DNA from: Bin52 sp965243345
Lineage (GTDB): Bacteria; Pseudomonadota; Alphaproteobacteria; Thalassobaculales; Thalassobaculaceae
Direction of reading: 5' to 3'
NCBI GenBank assembly: GCA_965243345.1
Contig: CBDEUR010000003.1
Span: 3,348,001 to 3,412,000, forward strand
DNA length: 64,000 nt
Shown: positions 53,503 through 61,205 of the stretch, in pieces
How the letters are laid out: every line of letters starts with the position of its first letter
Position numbering within the stretch: position 1 is the first letter of the stretch
Notes under the pieces: generated by a model
What the model saw: the letters and a program-made list of their open reading frames with translations, nothing else
Told to the model about the DNA's origin: nothing
The model's database searches: none
Program-made: the position numbers and the translations under genes

Positions 53503-55190
53503 GCGACAACCGGCCGGCCACCGACCCGGTCACGACCGAAATTCTCTCCAACGCCCTGCAGTCGGTGGTCGACGAAGCCTTCGTCGCCCTGATGAAGAGC
53601 GCGTACTCGACCAACATCAAGGAACGCCACGACCATTCCTGCGCTGTCGTCGACCGCGACGGCCGGCTCGTGGTCCAGGCCGCCAACTCCATCCCGGTCC
53701 ACATCGCCTCGGTGCTGGGACAGATGCAGGCACTGCTGGCCAAGTACCGGCCGGACGAGATCGAGGAGGGTGACATCTTCGCCGCCAACGATCCGCACGA
53801 GGGCGGCGGCACCCACCTGCCCGACGTCAGCCTCGCGAGGCCGGTGTTCGTTGACGGCGAACTGCTGGGGTTCGTGTGCAACATCGCGCACCACGCCGAC
53901 ATCGGCGGCATGTCGCCCGGGTCGATGGCCGGGGGCATGAACGAGATCTACCAGGAGGGATTGAGGATCCCGGTGATCAAGCTGTTCCGCCGCGGACAGC
54001 TCGATCGTGACCTGTTCGACATCCTGCTGCTCAACGTCAGGGTACGCGACGAGCGTCGTGGCGACTACAACGCCCAGTTTGCCGCCCTGCACCTGGCGGA
54101 ACGGCGCCTGGTCGAGATCGCGAAGCGCAACGGTCCGGAGCTGATCACCGCGGTGTTCGACGACATCATCACCCGCACCGGGCAACGCATGCGCGACGCC
54201 ATCGCCGCCATCCCCGACGGAGTGTACCGGTTCGAGGACGTGATGGACGACGATGGCCGGGCCGCGGTCGACGTGCCGATCCGACTGGCCGCAACGATCG
54301 ACGGCGAGGGGGCAAGCTTCGACTTTGCCGGAACCGCACCGCAGACCCCCGGCAACATCAACATCCCGCTGCACGGCACCAAGGCCGCTGTCTGCTATGC
54401 ACTGAAGGCCATGCTCGATCCCGGGATCCCGAACAACCAGGGCGTGCTCGACGCCGTCGAGGTCACCGCGCCGCCCGGCACCATGCTGAGCTGCGTCGCT
54501 CCGGCGGCGGTGGCATCGCGGGCCCACACCTCGCAGCGGATCATCGACGTGGTGATCGGGGCGCTGGCCCCGGCACTTCCCGATGCCGCGGTCGGGGCCG
54601 CAAACGGCGCCAACTCGATGGCGGTGTTTGCGGGCCGCGACCCGGAAACCGACGAACCCTACGTCTATCTCGAGACCCTCGGCGGCGGGTTCGGAGGGCG
54701 CAACGACCGCGACGGGACCGACGGGGTGCAGGTGCACATCACCAACACCTCCAACCTGCCGGTCGAGGCGATCGAGCTCGAGTACCCGCTGCTGGTCGAA
54801 CGCTACGGTCTCATTCCCGATTCGGGTGGCGCCGGGACCTGGCGGGGAGGTCTCGGGCTGCAGCGCGTGGTGCGCCCGCTCGGCCATACCTGCATCTTCA
54901 ACGGCGTCGGCGAACGGTTCCGCAACCGGCCCTGGGGCATCTTCGGTGGCCGGCCCGGCGGCAGCGGCAGCTTCTGGCTCCAGGAGGCGGATGGCAGCGA
55001 GCGCCGGCTCGCCAACAAACCGCCCGACATGGAGCTGACACCGGAGCAGGCGGTGATCGTGAACACGCCGGGCGCTGGCGGCTACGGAGATCCGGCAGGT
55101 CGCGACCCGGACCTCGTGGACGCCGATCTTCAATCAGGCAAGTTCAGCGAGGCATATACGGCCCGCCACTACCGAAGAAGCACGGAATAA
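53499..55190 (+). CDS. Hydantoinase/oxoprolinase subunit B (HyuB-type)
   Basis: A 563-residue partner of HyuA. Family motifs include DPVTTEILSNALQSVVDEA at the N-terminus, DHSCAVVD, GDIFAANDPHEGGGTHLPDV, HHADIGGMSPGSM and the C-terminal NTPGAGGYGDP. The ATG overlaps the HyuA stop (ATGA 53499), so the two are made together as a heteromeric hydrolase. Substrate not determinable from sequence. The gene ends about 65 bp before a lower-GC orphan. Confidence 0.92.
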   Translation: MSDNRPATDPVTTEILSNALQSVVDEAFVALMKSAYSTNIKERHDHSCAVVDRDGRLVVQAANSIPVHIASVLGQMQALLAKYRPDEIEEGDIFAANDPHEGGGTHLPDVSLARPVFVDGELLGFVCNIAHHADIGGMSPGSMAGGMNEIYQEGLRIPVIKLFRRGQLDRDLFDILLLNVRVRDERRGDYNAQFAALHLAERRLVEIAKRNGPELITAVFDDIITRTGQRMRDAIAAIPDGVYRFEDVMDDDGRAAVDVPIRLAATIDGEGASFDFAGTAPQTPGNINIPLHGTKAAVCYALKAMLDPGIPNNQGVLDAVEVTAPPGTMLSCVAPAAVASRAHTSQRIIDVVIGALAPALPDAAVGAANGANSMAVFAGRDPETDEPYVYLETLGGGFGGRNDRDGTDGVQVHITNTSNLPVEAIELEYPLLVERYGLIPDSGGAGTWRGGLGLQRVVRPLGHTCIFNGVGERFRNRPWGIFGGRPGGSGSFWLQEADGSERRLANKPPDMELTPEQAVIVNTPGAGGYGDPAGRDPDLVDADLQSGKFSEAYTARHYRRSTE

Positions 55191-55255
55191 TAGGGGGCTT
55201 ATGGGCAAAGGTTGACGGTTGGGAAACCCTATACATTTCTAGACAAAGGGGATTG

Positions 55256-55981
55256 ATGATGATCACTGCCTATCGCGAACGCTGGGGGACTGATCCACTT
55301 GGCGATTATCCAGCACCGCGAGATTTTATGGTCGAGTCCATCTTTGGCTTCTCAGGAGTTTCCGATGGCTGGATATTCCCTGGAGAGGAAAAGGGGTTTG
55401 TTGTATATTGTCTCGCACAGCCATACGACCATGAATGTTATTTGATAAATGACTGTTACAAAGAGCACATTAGGAGCATTATCGATGATGCGAAGACTGG
55501 TACGCCCATTGATAGTGCTGCAGGTACACTGGAGGGCGGCACGCTTCCAATCGCAAATAATGCCTGTCGAATGACGAGGTGCACTTGCAGGCATGTTTAT
55601 GTCAGACACTATTGGGGTAAAACAAGCCGTCCGTTGTATCTGCGAATGGCCGAGCATATGGGTGTGTTCGACAACAAAAATCGGGATCAGTCGGATACCT
55701 CGTTCTCTGATCGTGTAAAAAACGGATGGATACCGCACCAGATCGAAAGGCTCATGCGGACACCCTACTGGTTTTTGGGATTGACCGACGTGGACAAGGA
55801 CCACTTCAGGTTTGCGGATAGAGACTGTCGGTATGTGATACCGCAACTATGGCTTGTTGAGTCTGGACTTTCCAGTCGCGCAGCTGATGTCCTGGAAAGA
55901 GAGTGTATTGAGTGGTCATTCAAAAACTTGCCTTCACTAGTGACGAATGAACCCACGGCGCGCATGCGGCGGCTTGTCTAG
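55256..55981 (+). CDS. Orphan protein with a GIY-YIG-like signature, probably transferred
   Basis: A 241-residue protein with visibly lower GC and different codon use from its neighbours. Residues 114-134 (VYVRHYWGKTSRPLYLRMAEH) resemble the GIY-YIG nuclease core: tyrosines, then GKT, then R130xxxH134. ERECIEW near 214-220 could supply the late glutamate of that fold. No known partner domain is seen in the first 100 residues. The start is set at ATG 55256 after AAAGGGG; TTG 55253 and ATG 55259 are alternatives. It is inserted between hyuB and the conserved tsaE block. Nuclease function is a guess. Confidence 0.6.
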   Translation: MMITAYRERWGTDPLGDYPAPRDFMVESIFGFSGVSDGWIFPGEEKGFVVYCLAQPYDHECYLINDCYKEHIRSIIDDAKTGTPIDSAAGTLEGGTLPIANNACRMTRCTCRHVYVRHYWGKTSRPLYLRMAEHMGVFDNKNRDQSDTSFSDRVKNGWIPHQIERLMRTPYWFLGLTDVDKDHFRFADRDCRYVIPQLWLVESGLSSRAADVLERECIEWSFKNLPSLVTNEPTARMRRLV

Positions 55982-56027
55982 CAATGCATATGACCCGCCA
56001 ACCATTAAACTTTCCCTATAAGCTCCA

Positions 56028-56525
56028 ATGACAACACTGCTCGGGTGGCTCGACCTGCATGGCGAAGCCGGGACCGAGGCGCTGGCACGGCGGATCGCGG
56101 CCGAGCTCCGGGCTGGCGATGTCATCTGCCTGTCGGGCGATCTCGGCGCCGGCAAGTCGGTGCTGGCCCGGGCGGTGATCCGCACGCTTGCCGGCCCGGA
56201 TCTCGAGGTCCCGAGCCCGACCTTCACCCTGGTGCAGGCCTACGAGGCCCCGGCTTTCGAGATCTGGCATGCCGACCTCTTCCGGCTCGCGGATGCGGGC
56301 GAGGTTGACGAACTCGGGCTTGACGACGCCTTCGGGACCGCGGCGACGCTGATCGAGTGGCCGGAGCGGGCAGGCGACCGGCTGCCGGCGCGAAGGCTCG
56401 AAATCCACCTCGAGTTTTGCCATAAGGACACCGATCGTCGGGCAACGCTCCGCGGTGACGCATCCTGGCGGGAACGGGCCGGCGCGATCGTCGCGGGGCA
56501 CGCAGTGGAACGAGATCGGTCATGA
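56028..56525 (+). CDS. tsaE: tRNA threonylcarbamoyladenosine biosynthesis protein TsaE
   Basis: A 165-residue P-loop ATPase needed, with TsaB and TsaD, for the t6A37 modification of tRNAs that read ANN codons. Walker A is SGDLGAGKSVLAR (about 36-48), followed by SPTFTLVQAYE and the conserved WHADLFRL and LIEWPERAGD. It is the first gene of the tsaE-amgK-murU-addB-addA block, which is widely conserved in this class, and it overlaps amgK as ATGA. Confidence 0.95.
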   Translation: MTTLLGWLDLHGEAGTEALARRIAAELRAGDVICLSGDLGAGKSVLARAVIRTLAGPDLEVPSPTFTLVQAYEAPAFEIWHADLFRLADAGEVDELGLDDAFGTAATLIEWPERAGDRLPARRLEIHLEFCHKDTDRRATLRGDASWRERAGAIVAGHAVERDRS

Positions 56526-57511
56526 CCTCCCGCGAACAGCTGCTCACCCGGTTTCTCGCGCGCAACGGGCTGGACGGCGCCGAGGTCGTGGCACTCGCCG
56601 ATGACTGCTCGTTCCGGCGCTACTTCCGCGTGCACGCCGGCAGCACTCCTCTTGTCGTCATGGACGCTCCCCCGGACCGGGAGGACGTGATTCCGTTCGT
56701 CACCCTCTCCCGGCTGCTGAATTCCATGGGGTACAGCGCGCCGCGCATCCTGGGTGAAGACAGCCGCGACGGGTTCCTGCTTCTCGACGACTTCGGCGAT
56801 GCGACCTATACCCGGGCCATTGCCGACGGAGCGGACGAGACCGAGCTCTATACCAGGGCGATGGACGTCCTGATCGACCTGCATGACCGGCCACCGCCGG
56901 CCGCCGACGTTCCGGACTACACCGACCGGATGCTGCTCGACGAGGTCGTGCTGTTCGTGGACTGGTACCTGGTACGCTACCGATCGTTCGGAGTGACGCA
57001 GGCGGCGCGCGACGACTGGCTCGAGGCGTGGAGCCTGTCCATGCCGGTGCTGCGCGCGTCTCCCGGGACCCTGGTTCTGCGCGACTACCACGTCGACAAC
57101 CTGATGCTGCTCGGCGACCGCGACGGGCTTGCCGCCTGCGGCCTGCTCGACTTCCAGGACGCGGTGATCGGGCCCGCTGCCTACGACGTGGTCTCGCTGC
57201 TGCAGGATTCCCGGCGCGACATCGCCGACGACCTCGTCAACGTGATGCTGGAACGGTACCTTGCCGCCCGTGGCGAGCACCTCGACCGGGCGGACTTCAT
57301 GCGCTCCTATCACGCCCTCGGGGCACAGCGGGCACTCAAGGTCTTCGGCATCTTCGTCCGGCAGTCGCTGCTCCACGGCAACCACCAGTACCTGGTTCAC
57401 CTGCCGCGCCTCGAACGTCACGTGGCCACGAACCTGGAGCGGGCAGGCCTCGCCGCGGTCGACCGATGGATGTCCCGCCACGCTCCCTTCGGTCCGGCAC
57501 CGTGTTCCTGA
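56522..57511 (+). CDS. amgK: N-acetylmuramate/N-acetylglucosamine kinase (AmgK-type phosphotransferase)
   Basis: A 329-residue aminoglycoside-phosphotransferase-fold kinase. LLDDFGD marks the N-lobe; the catalytic loop is VLRDYHVDNLML near 182-193 and the metal-binding LLDFQDAVIGPAAYD near 209-223. In the AmgK-MurU route it phosphorylates the anomeric position of MurNAc or GlcNAc for peptidoglycan recycling, bypassing de novo UDP-MurNAc synthesis. Its neighbour encodes the matching nucleotidyltransferase. Coupled to tsaE by ATGA. Confidence 0.88.
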   Translation: MTSREQLLTRFLARNGLDGAEVVALADDCSFRRYFRVHAGSTPLVVMDAPPDREDVIPFVTLSRLLNSMGYSAPRILGEDSRDGFLLLDDFGDATYTRAIADGADETELYTRAMDVLIDLHDRPPPAADVPDYTDRMLLDEVVLFVDWYLVRYRSFGVTQAARDDWLEAWSLSMPVLRASPGTLVLRDYHVDNLMLLGDRDGLAACGLLDFQDAVIGPAAYDVVSLLQDSRRDIADDLVNVMLERYLAARGEHLDRADFMRSYHALGAQRALKVFGIFVRQSLLHGNHQYLVHLPRLERHVATNLERAGLAAVDRWMSRHAPFGPAPCS

Positions 57512-58266
57512 CACGGCTTCCGACCCGCACCGACGCCATCCCGGCGGGCGCCATGGTCCTGGCGGCCGGCCGCGGCCGGCGCATGATGCCGCTCACCGAC
57601 CGGGTCCCCAAACCGCTGCTGGAGGTGGGCGGAACCAGCCCGCTTGCCCGGGCGCTCGATCGTCTGTGCGAAGCGGGTGTCGCGCGCATCGTGGTCAACG
57701 CGAGCTGGCTTGCCGAACAGATCGAGGGGCACGTGCGCTCCCGGGCCGACGAGCGGATCGTGGTCTCGCATGAACCCGAGCCACTGGAGACCGGAGGCGC
57801 CGTGGTGCGCGCCCTGCCGCTGCTCGGCCCCGACCCGTTCTATGTGATCAACGGCGACAGCCTGTGGTTCGACGGGATGAAATGCCCGCTGGTGAGGCTG
57901 GCGGAGGCGTGGGATCCCGCACGCATGGATATCCTCCTGCTGCTGGCCTCGCTGGTCAGGACCGAAGGGTACCACGGGTCAGGTGACTTCCTGATGGATC
58001 CCGACGGCCGGCTGGAGCGGGCACCCGAGGGCATCGTGGTTCCCTACGCCTACACGGGGCTCGCGATCATTGCTCCGGCGGCGCTCGAGAACCCGCCGCC
58101 GGGCCCCTTCTCGCTCAACGTCGCCTTCGACCGTGCCGAGGAAACCGGACGGCTCCACGGGCTGCTGCACGACGGGCTGTGGTACCACATCAGCACCCCG
58201 GAGGACCTCGAGACCGCGCGCGCCCGGGCCGGAAACGGTCACGCACCGGCAGTCCCCTTCTTCTGA
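57466..58266 (+). CDS. murU: N-acetylmuramate alpha-1-phosphate uridylyltransferase (MurU-type)
   Basis: A nucleotidyltransferase of about 250-266 residues with MVLAAGRGRRMMPLTDRVPKP (the G-x-G-x-R nucleotide-binding start), NGDSLWFDG with the metal-binding Asp, and YTGLAIIAP. It converts MurNAc-1-phosphate made by AmgK to UDP-MurNAc. The start is uncertain: ATG 57466 overlaps amgK by 46 bp, GTG 57502 overlaps its stop region, and ATG 57553 starts directly at the motif. No clear ribosome site picks one. Confidence 0.87.
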   Translation: MDVPPRSLRSGTVFLTRLPTRTDAIPAGAMVLAAGRGRRMMPLTDRVPKPLLEVGGTSPLARALDRLCEAGVARIVVNASWLAEQIEGHVRSRADERIVVSHEPEPLETGGAVVRALPLLGPDPFYVINGDSLWFDGMKCPLVRLAEAWDPARMDILLLLASLVRTEGYHGSGDFLMDPDGRLERAPEGIVVPYAYTGLAIIAPAALENPPPGPFSLNVAFDRAEETGRLHGLLHDGLWYHISTPEDLETARARAGNGHAPAVPFF

Positions 58267-58274
58267 ACCGTCGG

Positions 58275-61205
58275 ATGAGCGCGCTCCGCCTCTATTCCAT
58301 TCCGGCTCACCACTCCTTCGTCGACACCCTGGCGAGCGGGCTCGAGCGGCGCATCGACGATGGCCCGTTCGGGCTTGCCGACGCCATCGTCCTCGTCCCG
58401 CACCGCCGCGCGGTCCAGGCGGTGTCGGATGCCTTCCTGCGTCGCAGCGGCGGAGGTTCGCTGCTGCTGCCGGAGATCCGCGCTCTCGGCGATGTCGAGG
58501 ACGACGAGCCCCTGGTCACCCCGACCCGCGCCTTCGGTGACGAGGAGGCCGGGGATGACCTGCCGCCTGCTGTCGGAACCCTGCGCCGCCAGCTCCTGCT
58601 GGCTCGACAGGTGCGCCGGTTTCTTGCCGCCCGCGGCGCCGGAACCGGACAGGCGATCACGCTTGCAGGCGAACTGGCCCGGTTCCTTGACCAGATGCAG
58701 ACCGAGGGGCTCGGTTTCGAGGCGCTCGAGACCCTGGTTCCCGATGCCTATGCCGGACACTGGCAACAGACACTGGCCTTCCTGCGCATCGTGACGGAGC
58801 ACTGGCCGGCACTGCTCGCGGACGAAGGGGCGATCGATCCCGTGACCCGGCGCGACCGCTTGCTCGAGAGCGTTGCCCGCAGGTGGCAGGCCTCGCCGCC
58901 GGCGCGTCCGGTCATCATCGCGGGCTCCACCGGGACGGTTCCGGCGACGGCACGGCTGATGCGGGTGGTGGCATCCCTGCCCGCCGGCGCCGTGGTGCTG
59001 CCGGGTCTCGACCGGATCATCGACCGGGCAAGCTGGCAGGCGGCGCTCGACGATCCGGTTCACCCGCAGCACGCGCTTGCGCGCCTGCTCGACCGTCTCG
59101 AAATCGACAGGGACGCGGTCGGGAACTGGAATGACGACGGCCCGTCCGAGCCTCCGCGCCAGGTACTGCTGCGGGAGGCGCTGCGCCCGGCGGTCACGAC
59201 GGATCGCTGGCAGGATCTCGGTCCTCTCGACATCGATGCGGCATCGCTGGACGGGATGCACCGGATCGACTGCGCCAACCCCGACGAGGAAGCCCGGGTG
59301 ATTGCCCTGCTGCTGCGCGAGGTGCTCGAACGGCCCGGAGGCACCGCTGCCCTGGTCACCCCTGACCGGGTCCTGGCGCAGAGGGTCAAGGTGGCGCTGG
59401 GACACTGGGACATCGAGATCGAGGACTCTGCAGGCGAGCCGCTGGCGGACGTTCCGGCGCTTACGTTCTGGCGGTTGACCGCGGAGATGGTGATCCGGCG
59501 GATGGCGCCGGTCGCACTGCTGGCAACACTCAAGCATCCGATGGCGCGCTGCGGCATGGACGCCCGGACCTTCCGGCGACGGGTGTGGGATTTCGAACGC
59601 CAGGTGCTGCGCGGGAACCGGGTCCCGCCCGGGGTGCGGGGGCTCGGGCTGCATCTTCGCGACGAGGACGACTGGCTTGGCGCGCTGCTGCCCGCTCTTG
59701 CCGCCTTCGAGTCGGAACTCGAGAAACGGGAGACAACACTGCGCGAGGTGCTGGTGGCGCACTGCGCCGCAGCCGAAGCGATTGCGGCCAGTGACACCGA
59801 GAGCGGCGCCGACCGGCTTTGGAGCGGCGAGACCGGGGCACGTTCGGCCGCCTTCCTCGCCGAACTGCATGATGCGGCGGTCGACTGGCCGGAGATGGAA
59901 GGCCGCGACTATCCGGCGATGCTCCATGCCACGCTTGCCGGCATGGTCTACCGGCCGCATCTGACCACGGACCCGGGCATCATGATCCTCGGTCCGCTGG
60001 AAGCCAGGATGCAGCGGTTCGGCCGGATGATCCTCGGCGGGCTCAACGAGGGGTCGTGGCCGTCGGCTCCGCCGGCGGACCCGTGGATGAGCCGGCAGAT
60101 GCGATCCGAACTCGGGCTGCCCTCGCTCGACGTCCGGATCGGACAGGCGGCGCACGACCTGGTCCAGGCCTGCAGCGCACCCGAGGTGTTTCTCACCCGT
60201 TCGCAACGCGATGCCGGCACGCCCACCGTGCCGTCGCGCTGGCTGCTCCGCCTCGACTCGGTCCTTGACGCGCTCGGCCTGCCCGGCGCACTGGCGAGCA
60301 ACGGCAGCGAAAGACTGGCATGGGCCCGGGAACTGGCGACGCCGGCTGCGACGCGGCCGGCCCCGCGGCCGGAACCCCGCCCCCCGGTCGCCGTGCGGCC
60401 GAGACGTTTTTCGGTCACCGAGATCGAGCGGCTGCACCGCAATCCCTACTCCGTCTACGCCCGGCGCATCCTTCACCTGAAGACGCTGTCGCCGCTCGGC
60501 GGCGAACCCGATCTCGCCGACCGCGGAACCCGCATTCACCACGCGCTGGAGCGCTTCGTCCGCGAGGGAATTCCGACGGAAGCCGAACAGGCGTATCGAC
60601 AGCTGTGCACCATCGGACGCGAGGTGTTCGCGGATATCCTCGATGAGCCCATAGTCCTGGCCTTCTGGTGGCCGCGGTTCGAGCGTATCGCACGCTGGAT
60701 CGTGGAGACCGAGTTCCGCCGCTCGGATCATGTGGCTGACAGACGTGCCGAGGTAACCGGAGAGATCAGCATCGAGGCCGACGCCGGGCCGGTCACACTG
60801 AGGGGCCACGCCGACCGTATCGACCGGATGACCGACGGCAGCTGGACAATCATCGATTACAAGACTGGCGCGGTACCGGGAAAGGCGGACCTGGAACGGG
60901 GTCGCGCGACGCAGCTCCTGCTCGAGGCGCTGATCCTGCGCAACGGAGGGTTCGACGGCATCGGACCGGGCTCGCGATGTTCGGCGGTGGAATACTGGAA
61001 GCTCTCCGGCGCGGAGGAAGCGGGTGCGACCAGTTCCTTCGACGAGGTCGAAACCCTGGTTGCCCAGGCCGGGGCCTGGCTGGACCGGTTGTTGGGGGCC
61101 TTCGACGACCCGGACACCCCCTACCTTGTCACCCCCGATCCCGAGCTCGAGCTTTCCCGGGATGACTACGCCCACCTCGCCCGGACCGGGGAGTGGCAGG
61201 AATGA
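58275..61205 (+). CDS. addB: Double-strand break repair protein AddB
   Basis: A 976-residue subunit of the alphaproteobacterial AddAB helicase-nuclease, the counterpart of RecBCD. The N-terminal region is an inactive helicase-like domain (LVPHRRAVQAV). The C-terminal part is a RecB-type nuclease: FSVTEIERLHRNPYSVYARR and the catalytic WTIIDYKTGAVPG (Asp...Asp-x-Lys). In this class AddB lacks the four-cysteine iron-sulfur staple of Bacillus AddB. It starts 8 bp after murU and is coupled to addA by ATGA. Confidence 0.93.
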   Translation: MSALRLYSIPAHHSFVDTLASGLERRIDDGPFGLADAIVLVPHRRAVQAVSDAFLRRSGGGSLLLPEIRALGDVEDDEPLVTPTRAFGDEEAGDDLPPAVGTLRRQLLLARQVRRFLAARGAGTGQAITLAGELARFLDQMQTEGLGFEALETLVPDAYAGHWQQTLAFLRIVTEHWPALLADEGAIDPVTRRDRLLESVARRWQASPPARPVIIAGSTGTVPATARLMRVVASLPAGAVVLPGLDRIIDRASWQAALDDPVHPQHALARLLDRLEIDRDAVGNWNDDGPSEPPRQVLLREALRPAVTTDRWQDLGPLDIDAASLDGMHRIDCANPDEEARVIALLLREVLERPGGTAALVTPDRVLAQRVKVALGHWDIEIEDSAGEPLADVPALTFWRLTAEMVIRRMAPVALLATLKHPMARCGMDARTFRRRVWDFERQVLRGNRVPPGVRGLGLHLRDEDDWLGALLPALAAFESELEKRETTLREVLVAHCAAAEAIAASDTESGADRLWSGETGARSAAFLAELHDAAVDWPEMEGRDYPAMLHATLAGMVYRPHLTTDPGIMILGPLEARMQRFGRMILGGLNEGSWPSAPPADPWMSRQMRSELGLPSLDVRIGQAAHDLVQACSAPEVFLTRSQRDAGTPTVPSRWLLRLDSVLDALGLPGALASNGSERLAWARELATPAATRPAPRPEPRPPVAVRPRRFSVTEIERLHRNPYSVYARRILHLKTLSPLGGEPDLADRGTRIHHALERFVREGIPTEAEQAYRQLCTIGREVFADILDEPIVLAFWWPRFERIARWIVETEFRRSDHVADRRAEVTGEISIEADAGPVTLRGHADRIDRMTDGSWTIIDYKTGAVPGKADLERGRATQLLLEALILRNGGFDGIGPGSRCSAVEYWKLSGAEEAGATSSFDEVETLVAQAGAWLDRLLGAFDDPDTPYLVTPDPELELSRDDYAHLARTGEWQE

